Origin: CAYJGN01 sp964369635
GTDB lineage: Bacteria; Bacillota; Clostridia; Oscillospirales; Ruminococcaceae
Direction: 5' to 3'
Assembly: GCA_964369635.1 (NCBI GenBank)
Contig: CAYJGN010000004.1
Coordinates: forward strand, 1 to 59,419
DNA length: 59,419 nucleotides
The position numbers were made by a program, and so were the translations under genes. This document shows, piece by piece, positions 49,049 to 58,425 of the stretch. The stretch's first letter is position 1; each line of letters starts with the position of its first letter. The notes under the pieces are model-generated. The model was not told the DNA's origin, searched no databases, and was given only the letters and a program-made list of their open reading frames with translations.

Positions 49049-51037
49049 ATGACCTTTTCAAAACAAACACTTACAGAAAATATAAAATTCTTAGAGCTTT
49101 TGCGGGAAAATTTCCCAGATATACCATCGGCAACAAGCGAGATTGTAAACCTTGAGGCTATTTTAAATCTTCCAAAGGGTACTGAGCATTTTTTATCGGA
49201 TATCCACGGTGAGCATCTTGCATTTTTGCACCTATTAAAGACCGGCTCAGGTGTTATCAAAACCAAAATTGATGATATCTTCGGAAATACTCTGACAAAA
49301 GATGACCGCCGAAAGATAGCAACCCTTATCTGCTACCCTGAGGAAAAGCTCGCCTACCATAAAAGCCGTGGTGAGGCGAATTTTGAGTGGTATCGGGTGA
49401 CTATCTACCGCCTTGTTGATATCTGCCGCGTTGCCTCCTCAAAATATACAAGGAGCAAGGTGCGCAAGGCGCTGCCATCGGAGTTTAGCTATATAATTGA
49501 TGAGCTTCTCCATGCAAATGGTTTTGACCATAATAAAGATAGCTATTATGAGCATATAGTTTCATCAATTATAAACTCAGGCTCTGCCGATGGATTTATA
49601 ACCGCAATTAGCGGTCTTATTGGCAGGCTTATAATAGATCATCTTCATATAATAGGTGATATCTTCGATAGAGGCCCTGGCGCTGATATAATTCTCGATC
49701 ACCTTTTATCTTATCATAAAGTTGATTTTCAGTGGGGTAACCACGATGTCCTTTGGATGGGAGCGGCTGCAGGTCATGGAGCATGCATTGCAAATGTTAT
49801 TGCAAACTGCTTGAAATATAATAATTTCGATACCCTTGAAGATGGATATGGGATAAATGTTCGACCACTTGCAACTTTTGCAATGGAGCAGTATCGCTAT
49901 GATAATTGCGATGTCTTTATGCCAAAGCATATAGATGATGAAGTGGTGAATGAGAAAAGTGAGCGTCAGACTGCTAAAATCCATAAAGCAATAGCTGTTA
50001 TATTATTTAAGCTTGAAGGACAGATTATTAAAAATCATCCTGAATTTAATATGGATAAAAGACTTATGCTCGATAAGATTGATTATAATAAAGGCACTAT
50101 CATAATCGATGGCAAAGTCCATACGCTGAAAGATAATAATTTTCCAACTATCGATATCGACGACCCATATAAGCTGACAACTGCTGAGATGGAAGTTATT
50201 TCAAAGCTTAGCTTGTCATTCACCCATAGTGAGAAGCTTGCACGGCATATTAAGTTTTTATATAAACATGGTAGTATGTACCTTGTTTGCAATGGAAATC
50301 TTCTTTTCCACGGTTGTATTCCAATGGAGGAGGACGGTAGTTTTTCGAATTTAGTGCTTGAGGGGAAAAAGCTTTGCGGAAAAGCGCTGCTTGATGCTGC
50401 CGACAGACTTGTAAGAGTTGGGTATTTTAGTGCTGAGGGAACTGCGGAAAAAGCTTTCGGACTTGATTTTATCTGGTATCTCTGGTGCGGGCCAAAATCT
50501 CCGCTCAACGGCAAAAATAGAATAACAACCTTCGAGCGTTATTTTATTGAGGATAGCAGTACCCATACCGAGCATAAAGACCCTTATTATCGCTTAAGTC
50601 ATACCCCTGTGGGTGCTGATAGTATTTTGCATGAATTCTCGCTTTTTGAGGAGCGTTCAAAGATTATTAATGGGCATATGCCGGTGAAAATAAGCAAAGG
50701 GGAGAGCCCGGTTAAAGCAGAAGGTAAGCTTATAGTTATAGATGGTGGGCTTTCAAAAGCCTATCAGCCGGTAACAGGTATCGCAGGATACACCCTTATT
50801 TTCAATTCAAGAGAGATAGTCCTCTCTGAGCATAATCCTTTCGATACTGTTAGCAGTGCTGTTGCAAACGACCTTGACATGCATAATAAATCGACAACTA
50901 TCGAAAAGATGAATGGTAGGATTATGATAAAAGATACTGATAACGGGCAAACTCTTGCAAGCAGAGTTTCTGATTTGCAGATGCTTGTTGACAGCTACCG
51001 AAATGGACTCATAAGCCAAAAGGATAAGAAATTTTAG
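49049..51037 (+). CDS. fbp: fructose-1,6-bisphosphatase, class III
   Basis: A 662-residue metallophosphatase of the Firmicutes class III FBPases, which make fructose 6-phosphate in gluconeogenesis; it fits the glycogen genes upstream. Signature blocks: HFLSDIHGEHLAFLHLL (metal ligands), IGDIFDRGPGADIILD, DFQWGNHDVLWMGAAAGHGA, LLFHGCIPM, WYLWCGPKSPLNGK and NGHMPVKISKGESPVKA. Length agrees with B. subtilis Fbp (about 670). TAGGAGG is 7 bases before the ATG. Terminated by a hairpin shortly after the stop. Confidence 0.95.
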   Translation: MTFSKQTLTENIKFLELLRENFPDIPSATSEIVNLEAILNLPKGTEHFLSDIHGEHLAFLHLLKTGSGVIKTKIDDIFGNTLTKDDRRKIATLICYPEEKLAYHKSRGEANFEWYRVTIYRLVDICRVASSKYTRSKVRKALPSEFSYIIDELLHANGFDHNKDSYYEHIVSSIINSGSADGFITAISGLIGRLIIDHLHIIGDIFDRGPGADIILDHLLSYHKVDFQWGNHDVLWMGAAAGHGACIANVIANCLKYNNFDTLEDGYGINVRPLATFAMEQYRYDNCDVFMPKHIDDEVVNEKSERQTAKIHKAIAVILFKLEGQIIKNHPEFNMDKRLMLDKIDYNKGTIIIDGKVHTLKDNNFPTIDIDDPYKLTTAEMEVISKLSLSFTHSEKLARHIKFLYKHGSMYLVCNGNLLFHGCIPMEEDGSFSNLVLEGKKLCGKALLDAADRLVRVGYFSAEGTAEKAFGLDFIWYLWCGPKSPLNGKNRITTFERYFIEDSSTHTEHKDPYYRLSHTPVGADSILHEFSLFEERSKIINGHMPVKISKGESPVKAEGKLIVIDGGLSKAYQPVTGIAGYTLIFNSREIVLSEHNPFDTVSSAVANDLDMHNKSTTIEKMNGRIMIKDTDNGQTLASRVSDLQMLVDSYRNGLISQKDKKF

Positions 51038-51095
51038 TCTTGAAATGGCGATAAAGAATATAAGAATAATAGCATAGCGATTGATAATTTTAGTT

Positions 51096-51124
51096 AAAGG
51101 GGTGAATATTCGCCCCTTTTTTTG
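51096..51124 (+). terminator. terminator of fbp
   Basis: AAAGGGGTGAA (51096-51106), loop TA, TTCGCCCCTTT (51109-51119), run of T. Confidence 0.85.
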
Positions 51125-51137
51125 TTGCACTCGTACA

Positions 51138-51166
51138 TTGCGAAAAAACGCCCTTAATGGTAAAAT
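51138..51166 (+). promoter_or_regulatory. candidate sigma-A promoter of the nucleoside hydrolases
   Basis: TTGCGA (51138-51143), 17-bp spacer, TAAAAT (51161-51166), 29 bases before the ATG at 51196. Confidence 0.5.
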
Positions 51167-51195
51167 ATATAAAAAAAGTTAGGAGATGCAAAGAT

Positions 51196-52134
51196 ATGTC
51201 GAAAATTCCGGTTTTAATAGACGGAGATCCAGGTCATGACGATGTCATGGCTATTGTTATGGCACTAAATCTACCCGAAATAGATGTTTTGGGTATTACT
51301 GTTGTCGGTGGAAATTCAACCCTTGAAAACACCGCTACAAACGCACTTCGCACCCTTGAGTGGCTTTCTGTGGAGGGAGTTTCTGTTGTTAAAGGGCGTG
51401 CAAAGCCAATGATTCGTACCCTTGAAACAGCGGCTTCTGTTCATGGTGAGGGTGGCCTTGATGGCCCTGATTTCCCACCACTTAAAACAAAGGTTTTAGA
51501 TGAGAATTTCGCAACATTTATGGCGAAGAAAATAGAAGAGCAGACTGAAAAGGTTGTTTTAGTTGCAATGGGACCCCTTACTAATACAGCGGTTTTCCTC
51601 GCAAGCTATCCGCACCTAAAAGAGAAGATTGCGAAGATAGTTATAATGGGCGGCGCCGCTGTTGGCGGTAACTGGACATCAACTGCTGAATTTAATATCT
51701 GGGTTGATCCTGAGAGTGCTTATGTTGTTTTTGAGTCGGGAATTCCTGTTGTTATGTGCGGTCTTGACGCGACAAACAAAGCAAGACTTACCAAAAACGA
51801 GATAAAGAAATTCTTAGCGCTTGGAACACCAGCAGGAGACCTTATCGGTCAGCTAAGCCAGCATTTTGCAGATATGCACCCAGAGAAGGGCGATGATGAG
51901 ATAATCGAAGTACCGATGCATGATGCTGTAACTATTGCGACTTTAGTTTCAGATGATATAGTAAAGCTAATTCCTGCAAGAGTTGCAATTGATATAACAG
52001 GAGACCACAATAGAGGTTGTACCACTGTTCAGTATTATAGCTGGGCTGAGCCAGATATGAAAAAGAATGCTTTTGTATCGGTTGATCTCGACCGCGAAAA
52101 ATTTGTCGACCTTCTGATGTCGTGCTGTAAATAA
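51196..52134 (+). CDS. ribonucleoside hydrolase (IUNH family, Rih-like)
   Basis: A 312-residue calcium-dependent N-ribohydrolase that splits nucleosides to base and ribose. It shows IDGDPGHDDVMAI (Asp cluster), the TVVGGNSTLENTATNAL strand, HGEGGLDGPDFP, GPLTNTAVFL, MGGAAVGGNWTSTAEFNIWVDPESA, and PMHDAVTIATL with the His that serves as general acid in group I enzymes. I start at ATG 51196, after AGGAG (51181-51185); a longer frame upstream has no site. First of two tandem paralogues. Confidence 0.92.
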   Translation: MSKIPVLIDGDPGHDDVMAIVMALNLPEIDVLGITVVGGNSTLENTATNALRTLEWLSVEGVSVVKGRAKPMIRTLETAASVHGEGGLDGPDFPPLKTKVLDENFATFMAKKIEEQTEKVVLVAMGPLTNTAVFLASYPHLKEKIAKIVIMGGAAVGGNWTSTAEFNIWVDPESAYVVFESGIPVVMCGLDATNKARLTKNEIKKFLALGTPAGDLIGQLSQHFADMHPEKGDDEIIEVPMHDAVTIATLVSDDIVKLIPARVAIDITGDHNRGCTTVQYYSWAEPDMKKNAFVSVDLDREKFVDLLMSCCK

Positions 52135-52145
52135 AGGAGGATAAT

Positions 52146-53132
52146 ATGAATAAAATACCACTTATTATAGATTGCGATCCTGGCGTTGATGATGCGGTGG
52201 CAATACTTCTTGCAAACTCAGCTCCAAACATAGATTTAATCGCCGTTACACCTGTTAATGGAAATGTTGCCTATAAGCATACAAGCAGAAATGCTGCAGA
52301 TTTAGTTTCCTATCTTGAGAGTGATGCTATTGTTTCACAGGGCGCTGCTAGACCGTTGGTCTTTAAGCCAGGTGAAGATGCTTCGATGTTCCATGGCAAA
52401 AACGGCCTTCTTGATATCGAGCTTCCAAAAAGAGGCGAGGTTAATAAAACTGATAAATATGCATGGGATGTTTTCTATGAAGAAGCTTCAAAGCGCCCAG
52501 GCGAGCTTGTTCTCTGCGCTGTTGGCCCGCTGACAAACGTTGCAACTGCAATATTAAAATACCCAGATCTTCCAAAACTTCTAAAGAAGATAGTTATTAT
52601 GGGCGGTGCTTACGGGAGCGGTAACGTTGCTGACTCTCCAAATGCCGAGTATAACATCTATATCGACCCACATGCCTGCCAGATAGTTTTCGATAGCGGC
52701 GCGGATGTTGTCTTAGTAGGTCTTGATGCTTGCAATGGTGCGGCGCTATATAAAAAAGATCTTATTGAGATATTTAAAGGTGAGAGCAATATTCAAGAGT
52801 TTGCAGATGCTTTTGTTAAACAAATGAGCAAAGAGCGGATAATACCTAAAGAGGTTGAAGCGTTTATGGGCGAAAAATTTAAAAAATTCCCTATATATGA
52901 CGCTATAACAGTTGCTGGTGTTATCGACGAAACTCTCTACCCAACTAAAAAATACTATGTATGCTGTGAGACCCATGGTATAAATGTTGGTAGAACTTGT
53001 GTTCTATTTAATAATAAATGGGGTAAAGATGCAGAAACTCCAAAAGAGCCAAATGTTCATGTTGCACTACCAGCAGATGGTGAAAAATTCAAAGCTATGC
53101 TTATAAAAATGATGGAGTTTTATAGAAGCTAA
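52146..53132 (+). CDS. nucleoside hydrolase paralogue lacking the group I His
   Basis: A 328-residue IUNH-family protein. Present are IDCDPGVDDAVAILL, HGKNGLLDIELP, GPLTNVATAIL, MGGAYGSGNV and SPNAEYNIYIDPHACQIV. The segment aligned to the PMHDAVT of its neighbour is FPIYDAITVAG, so a Tyr replaces the catalytic His found in uridine-preferring and non-specific enzymes. It is longer than its neighbour, with an extra segment near residue 210-240. AAAGGAGG precedes the ATG, 11 bases after the upstream stop: a two-gene operon from a duplication followed by divergence. Terminator downstream. Confidence 0.9.
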   Translation: MNKIPLIIDCDPGVDDAVAILLANSAPNIDLIAVTPVNGNVAYKHTSRNAADLVSYLESDAIVSQGAARPLVFKPGEDASMFHGKNGLLDIELPKRGEVNKTDKYAWDVFYEEASKRPGELVLCAVGPLTNVATAILKYPDLPKLLKKIVIMGGAYGSGNVADSPNAEYNIYIDPHACQIVFDSGADVVLVGLDACNGAALYKKDLIEIFKGESNIQEFADAFVKQMSKERIIPKEVEAFMGEKFKKFPIYDAITVAGVIDETLYPTKKYYVCCETHGINVGRTCVLFNNKWGKDAETPKEPNVHVALPADGEKFKAMLIKMMEFYRS

Positions 53133-53187
53133 AAGGGTGCAAAGTATAATAGTATCTCAAAACTAATAAATTTAATAGTAAGCTAAA

Positions 53188-53217
53188 AAAAAATCCGCCT
53201 TAAGGCGGATTTTTTTA
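53188..53217. terminator. bidirectional terminator
   Basis: AAAAAATCCGCC (53188-53199), loop TTAA, complement 53204-53215, with A-run and T-run. Between the hydrolase operon and the convergent kinase gene. Confidence 0.9.
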
Positions 53218-53328
53218 TGGTAGCTTTAAATTAGGGAATAGTAGATAAAGTTTATATAATTTGCAAAACCCATAAATTATAACTAAACTTATTATCATAT
53301 TTGCAAAATGGTTTTCTATGAAACAAAT

Positions 53329-55260
53329 CTATTCTATCTCTAAAACTTCATGATATCCTTTGAATGATACAGTAGCGGTAAATAAGTCGGCATCAATAGA
53401 GAGATTAAGGCTTCCGTTTTGAGCGGTGCATAGACTCTCAGCTATTGAGAGACCAAGACCGTTGCCCTCGGTGTTTCGCGAGCTGTCACCTCGGACAAAG
53501 CGCTCTTTTAGCTCATCTGCTGTTATATTTAGCTGGTCTTTTGAGGTGTTTTTGAAGATAATGTTTATCTCTTCTGCAGTAGCCGCAACTTTAATATATG
53601 CTCTTGTGTTTTGTAGTGAATAGTTTATCATATTGGTGAGAAGATTATCAAAAACCCTGTATATATACCGTCCATCAGCTGTGACAACAAATCTCTCTTT
53701 TGGATGTTCTATCACAAGTGTGAGTCCTTTTTCTAAAAATCTTTCGGTATATTCACCGTCTATCTGCTGTAGCAGAGTGTTTATCTCTATCTGCTCAAAT
53801 GATACCTCGATATTACCTGTTGAAATCTTTGATGCATCAACGAGGTCGAGTATTAAATTTTTAAGTTTTTGAGATTGCCTATCAAGTACCTCTATATACT
53901 CCAAAACTTTCTCGTTTTCTATCTCTTCTTTTTTTATAAGGTCGACATAGTTGATAATAGAAGTGAGCGGGGTTTTTATATCATGCGAGACGTTTGTTAT
54001 AAGGGTTGTTTTAAGTCGCTCACTTTTGAGTTTTTCGCTCATAGCTATCTCAAGACCCTGCTCTATCTGATTAAGGCTATCGCCGAACTGCTTAAAATCA
54101 AAAAACATATAGTCGGTGTTTATCTTAGCATCAAGATTTCCTTTTGATATCTTATCAGCGCCCGCTTTAAGCGTCCCTATCCAAATAGCGAAAAGGCAGA
54201 GAAGCGCTGCTATCCCCAAAACTAAGAAGAAAAGAGAGGAGAATCCCATAAATCCAGTCATGAAAATGGTTATAAAGAATATTAAGATAAAATAAATTAT
54301 AACCTTAATTAGCACTGAGGAGTTTTTATATGCACGGCGCAGATTAGTGAACCCAAAAGCAGCGGTGCGATAGATAATCATGCTTTTTATAAATGTTTTT
54401 GCCTTGAGTTTTGTAACAAGTGAGAGGAGGGGAATCGGCAAAAATGCGACGGTAAACGAAGAGGCTATAAATGCAATAGAGGGAAATGTGAAGTCGTAAT
54501 AATAATACGCTTTGGAAAATGCATATAGCGAATAGAGAAACAAGCTGGCTATTGCCACTATATGAAACTCTGTTGGTATTTTATCTAAGATATTTTGGTG
54601 AACATCAGCAGAGCCGTATCTTCGCCCAGCGCCATATGCGAGTAGGAGAAAGAGAGCGACGCCGAAAACAAATATAGCTATAAGCAGAGGAATAATAATA
54701 TCAGGGCTTATAGTTTGGGAGAAAAAACCAAAATAGTTATCTATAAACTTAGCTTTTTCCGGGGCATTTATATTATAGGTCATCGTGAAAATAATGCTAT
54801 TCGAATCATTTTCGCTCGGTTCTATTATAGCGAAATCTTTACCATCAGCAGTTTCGGTGAGAGGTGGGTCATAGGCGGTTTCATAAATAAAGGTGAGCGC
54901 TCCTTTATTCTCGCTTATATGACTATAAATTTCATTGCCCCCAACAGTAACAGAAAAACCTATATCGGTTATTGCGCTGTAATAGGTCGGGTCATCAAGA
55001 GTTGATATAATCTCCCCAAGTGAATTTCCGTCGTTATAGATAATATCGTCGGTTATATGATACCCGAGCATCCTATTAACGTCGTAAACATAGCTATCAT
55101 ACTGGCTATCATAAAATTCATCGACTGAATCATATCGATAATAGCCTGTCATAGCTACTTCGATAAAAAGCCTTGTACCAAATACAAAAGCAATTATTGA
55201 AATAAATAGCAGTATTCCTGCTATAATTTTAAATGGTAAGCTAAGTAGCAGTTTTTTCAA
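53329..55260 (-). CDS. membrane sensor histidine kinase
   Basis: 643 residues. Span 1 (about 10-32), an extracytoplasmic sensing region (about 33-188), a second span (IIIPLLIAIFVFGVALFLLLAY), then further hydrophobic helices (about 230-290 and 315-375), so about six to seven spans in all. A HAMP-like linker comes next (DKISKGNLDAKI), followed by the H-box NVSHDIKTPLTSIINYVDL (His about 438), the N-box FDNLLTNMINYS and GNGLGLSIAESL. It phosphorylates the response regulator whose gene ends 5 bases upstream. The long membrane part with many spans is unusual; the signal is unknown. Confidence 0.9.
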   Translation of the reverse strand: MKKLLLSLPFKIIAGILLFISIIAFVFGTRLFIEVAMTGYYRYDSVDEFYDSQYDSYVYDVNRMLGYHITDDIIYNDGNSLGEIISTLDDPTYYSAITDIGFSVTVGGNEIYSHISENKGALTFIYETAYDPPLTETADGKDFAIIEPSENDSNSIIFTMTYNINAPEKAKFIDNYFGFFSQTISPDIIIPLLIAIFVFGVALFLLLAYGAGRRYGSADVHQNILDKIPTEFHIVAIASLFLYSLYAFSKAYYYYDFTFPSIAFIASSFTVAFLPIPLLSLVTKLKAKTFIKSMIIYRTAAFGFTNLRRAYKNSSVLIKVIIYFILIFFITIFMTGFMGFSSLFFLVLGIAALLCLFAIWIGTLKAGADKISKGNLDAKINTDYMFFDFKQFGDSLNQIEQGLEIAMSEKLKSERLKTTLITNVSHDIKTPLTSIINYVDLIKKEEIENEKVLEYIEVLDRQSQKLKNLILDLVDASKISTGNIEVSFEQIEINTLLQQIDGEYTERFLEKGLTLVIEHPKERFVVTADGRYIYRVFDNLLTNMINYSLQNTRAYIKVAATAEEINIIFKNTSKDQLNITADELKERFVRGDSSRNTEGNGLGLSIAESLCTAQNGSLNLSIDADLFTATVSFKGYHEVLEIE

Positions 55261-55265
55261 AAGTT

Positions 55266-55964
55266 TTATCCTCCGATTTCAGAAAATTTATACCCCTGCC
55301 CCCAAACAACCTTTATATATTGCGGCTCTTTTGGATTAATCTCTATCTTCTCTCGAAGATGACGAATATGCACGGCAACGGTATTTTCAACGCCATAAGG
55401 GGTTTCGCTTAGAATGTTTTTATAGATATCTTTTGGTGAATAAACTTTGCCAGCATTATAGATAAGTAGCTTTAGAATATCGTATTCTGTTGGAGTTAGC
55501 CGCACTTCAACTCCGTCAACTAAAACTCTTTTCGCCCTGTCATCAATTGAAATAGAGCCTATTGTTATGGTCTCGGAGTTAATCTCAGCAGCGCCGAGCT
55601 TTGTATACCGTCGGATAGCGCTTTTCACCCTCGCCATAAGCTCAACTGGGTTGAATGGTTTTGTTATATAATCGTCAGCGCCGCTATTAAGACCTTCGAT
55701 TTTATCGCTGTCCTCGCTTTTTGCAGTTAGCAAAATTATAGGGATATTGCTTATATCGCGTATCTGCGCCATAGCTTCAATCCCTGAGAGTTTTGGCATC
55801 ATGACATCGAGAATAGCGAGATGAACCTCCTCGGTTTTTATAACTTCAACAGCTTCTGCCCCGTTATACGCTTTAAGCACCTTATATTCTTCTCCAAGAC
55901 CAAGATAAATTTCAATTGCATTAACGATATCGCGCTCATCATCGCATACTAAAATGTTGTACAT
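55266..55964 (-). CDS. OmpR/PhoB-family response regulator
   Basis: 232 residues. The receiver (about 1-118) has CDDERDIV, the phosphoacceptor Asp53 in LAILDVMMPKLSG, the Thr in ILLTAKSED and Lys in DDYITKPFNP. The C-terminal winged helix (about 130-230) has VRLTPTEYDILKLLI, YSPKDIYKNIL, VENTVAVHIRHLREKI and VVWGQGYKF. First gene of the two-component operon. Its ATG has GGGGGAG about 8 bases upstream. Confidence 0.94.
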   Translation of the reverse strand: MYNILVCDDERDIVNAIEIYLGLGEEYKVLKAYNGAEAVEVIKTEEVHLAILDVMMPKLSGIEAMAQIRDISNIPIILLTAKSEDSDKIEGLNSGADDYITKPFNPVELMARVKSAIRRYTKLGAAEINSETITIGSISIDDRAKRVLVDGVEVRLTPTEYDILKLLIYNAGKVYSPKDIYKNILSETPYGVENTVAVHIRHLREKIEINPKEPQYIKVVWGQGYKFSEIGG

Positions 55965-56056
55965 ATTATACTCCCCCTTAACTTTCTAAATATATTATTG
56001 CAGATATTTAATTAAAATAAAAGCGGTTAAATTCTGAAGATTTAATTAAGCTATAA

Positions 56057-56096
56057 AAATAACGATAAAACCGTTAGGAATTATCGTTATTATTAT
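56057..56096 (-). terminator. likely terminator of the DtxR-PilZ-HD-GYP operon
   Basis: AATAACGATAA and TTATCGTTATT arms around 56059-56093, with a T-rich stretch on the minus strand, directly after the DUF2225 gene. The stem is weak (AT-rich). Confidence 0.5.
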
Positions 56097-56107
56097 TTTT
56101 TATAACT

Positions 56108-57286
56108 CTATTCTACTTTCAAAGCGTCTCTTCTCTCTCTGATATCTTCTATTTCAAGCTCAATTAATTTTTTATAGATAGGTTTATCGGTTTTGCAAAA
56201 CTTAGCGTTGCCAAGATGGCGGAGCGCTTCATCATACTTGCCAAGTTTTTTTGCAAGGGTTCCGCTTATCATAAATAGCGTTTGTTTTGCCTCTTCGGCG
56301 AGCTCTTCATGCTCATAGTATTCAACGCATTTTTTATAAGACTCTTCAGTAGCGAAATGCTCCATCTCCTCATCGCCGCAAGCCTCATACATCCAGCTTA
56401 GGAATCTCCATAGCCTTGCGAGTATTTGATATTTCGCCCTATAAGATTCAGCACAAATAATGGCTAAGTAGTAACCGGTGAAAACCGCATCAACATTACG
56501 TCGCACGCTAAAATCTAAATTAATCGTTGGTTTTAGCTGTTGAAGGGTGTTTTTTAGGTCTTGCTTTATAATGCCGCCGCTCTGATAAAAGCTATCAAGA
56601 AAACTAAATAAACAATGTGGGCAGGTTTGAACATCGTACCAAGCGGGTAGGAAATCGTGGTAGTGGCGCCTCAAATCACAGCCGACAGTTCCTTTTTGCT
56701 TAAATTTCATAGTGAGCTGCTTTATTCCCTTAAAATCCGTCTTGCAAGAGGGGCAGATGATACCGTATTCTGTTATATAATTTCTATATTCTGCTGGAGC
56801 TTCTATATTATACTGCTTATGTTCTTCTGGGAAAATTCCACTATCGAAGGGGAGGGTGTCATTTTTTCGCTCTACTAAAAGCCCTGCATCTATAAGAGTT
56901 TTTTTGTATCTATTGCTATTCTCATTCTCTTTTGCGAATTTCTCTGCAAGACTAACAATAAGCCCTGAGGCCACTTGATAATTATCCGATAAAAACTGAC
57001 CAACTTTATCGGCAGAAAATTTTAAAAGAATAGTATCGGTTGTTGCTTTATAAAATCTTGTTGGAGCAGTGGCTGAAAAGAACCTCTCAGCAGCTAAAAA
57101 ATTTCCGGGAGCTACTATCTCAACATTATCACCTGGTCTGCTGCTCTCCGACTCGAAAATTGCCACCTCACCTATTAGGACTATATATAGGGAATCTATG
57201 ACTTTTGAATTCGCTCTAAATATAACTCTATCTGCTTCATATTTAAGGTACTCGGGTTTGCTGTTTTCAATCTTTAAATCGCTCAA
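56108..57286 (-). CDS. cyclic-nucleotide-binding-like domain plus DUF2225 protein
   Basis: 392 residues. The N-terminal about 120 residues form a CRP-like cNMP-binding domain (VIFRANSKVIDSLYIVLIGEVAIFE, PGNFLAAERFFSATAPTRFYKATTDTILL), but there is no DNA-binding helix-turn-helix. From about 165 there is DUF2225: zinc-type Cys pairs in YGIICPSCKTDFKG and VQTCPHCLFSFLD, CDLRRHYHDFLPAWYD between them, and a TPR-like helical end (LAKKLGKYDEALRHLGNAKF). Function unknown; the fusion suggests a ligand-controlled scaffold. Overlaps the HD-GYP gene by 4 bp (ATGA). Confidence 0.85.
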   Translation of the reverse strand: MSDLKIENSKPEYLKYEADRVIFRANSKVIDSLYIVLIGEVAIFESESSRPGDNVEIVAPGNFLAAERFFSATAPTRFYKATTDTILLKFSADKVGQFLSDNYQVASGLIVSLAEKFAKENENSNRYKKTLIDAGLLVERKNDTLPFDSGIFPEEHKQYNIEAPAEYRNYITEYGIICPSCKTDFKGIKQLTMKFKQKGTVGCDLRRHYHDFLPAWYDVQTCPHCLFSFLDSFYQSGGIIKQDLKNTLQQLKPTINLDFSVRRNVDAVFTGYYLAIICAESYRAKYQILARLWRFLSWMYEACGDEEMEHFATEESYKKCVEYYEHEELAEEAKQTLFMISGTLAKKLGKYDEALRHLGNAKFCKTDKPIYKKLIELEIEDIRERRDALKVE

Positions 57287-58410
57287 ATTATGCCTCCCGT
57301 ATTAGTGAATTTTTCATCGTTTATCTGCTCGCAATATAAATCTTCGGTGACCTGAATTAGAACACCGTTAATCTCAATAATAGGTGATTTTAAATCATTT
57401 GGGAATACATATCGTACTATTCCGCGCTCACCGTTCGACATCAAGACATGACTGCCAATCAGCTGGGCTGGCATATTATAGATGAAAATATCTTTAATAT
57501 CAGGGTCGAAATGAAGCTTTGTTGCATTCATCATTTCAAGTATTTCAAATGGATTTACAGCTGCTTTATAGCTCCTTTTAGATATTAATGCATCATAAAC
57601 ATCGCTGATAGCAGTAATTTTTGCAAAGAGCGGAATTTCTTCTCCAAAAAGTCCTTTTGGATAACCTGTTCCATCTATTTTTTCATGGTGGTAGAGAGCT
57701 GCATCTAAAATATCTTCTCGTATATCAGGGGAATCGGATGCGATATCATAGGAAAATTCTGGATGACCTTTAATAATTCCCATCTCTTCATCTGTTAGTT
57801 TTCTTGGGGCATTTAGAATTTCATCGGGTATTTTGGTTTTGCCAACGTCATGGATAATGCCCGCTATAACAAGGGAGTCTATATCGCGCTCTGATAGGTG
57901 AAGCCAACTGCCTATGTACGCATTTATTATTCCGACATTTAGCGAATGGCGCTCAAGATCTTCATCTATTGGGCGCTCACTATTTATACAGGCGAGAACA
58001 TCGGAGACGCTAACGCTATCAATCTTTTCGCGAATACTTTTATTAATGGTTTTTGCCGTGCCGAAGTCTATTTGTCCATCTTTTATGACGGTATTCATAA
58101 AAGATTTCACATCTTCTTGCAGGTCATTATAGCCTATAACTTGCGCGATGCTATTATTATGATTATTTTGGGGTTTGGATTTCGCAGCTGGTGCACGGGA
58201 TTCGATAAGCTCTTTATATGTACCCTCTGTGACGTATATATTTTGATTATCCTTGTTGAAATTTTTAAGACGCATTATCTTATGGTCATCTAAAATCTCG
58301 CCGGCTGAAAGAAGGACTATCTTTCCATCGAAGCTTAAAATATCATCACCGACAACAAGACCGTCAAATAGATAATCGATATCTATTGGAAGCATGCCTA
58401 ATTTATCCAT
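57283..58410 (-). CDS. HD-GYP domain protein (probable c-di-GMP phosphodiesterase)
   Basis: 375 residues. The N-terminal about 120 residues have no named domain (short beta-rich start, DILSFDGKIVLLSAGEIL). The HD-GYP domain (about 145-310) has ERHSLNVGIINAYIG, the metal HD pair in GIIHDVGKTKIPDEIL, KGHPEFSYDI, LYHHEKIDGTGYPKGL (the GYP motif) and DVYDALISKRSYK, so all key residues are present for c-di-GMP hydrolysis. It lies directly downstream of the PilZ gene, 15 bases away, supporting a c-di-GMP role. Confidence 0.92.
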   Translation of the reverse strand: MDKLGMLPIDIDYLFDGLVVGDDILSFDGKIVLLSAGEILDDHKIMRLKNFNKDNQNIYVTEGTYKELIESRAPAAKSKPQNNHNNSIAQVIGYNDLQEDVKSFMNTVIKDGQIDFGTAKTINKSIREKIDSVSVSDVLACINSERPIDEDLERHSLNVGIINAYIGSWLHLSERDIDSLVIAGIIHDVGKTKIPDEILNAPRKLTDEEMGIIKGHPEFSYDIASDSPDIREDILDAALYHHEKIDGTGYPKGLFGEEIPLFAKITAISDVYDALISKRSYKAAVNPFEILEMMNATKLHFDPDIKDIFIYNMPAQLIGSHVLMSNGERGIVRYVFPNDLKSPIIEINGVLIQVTEDLYCEQINDEKFTNTGGII

Positions 58411-58425
58411 TATTTACCTCGATTT

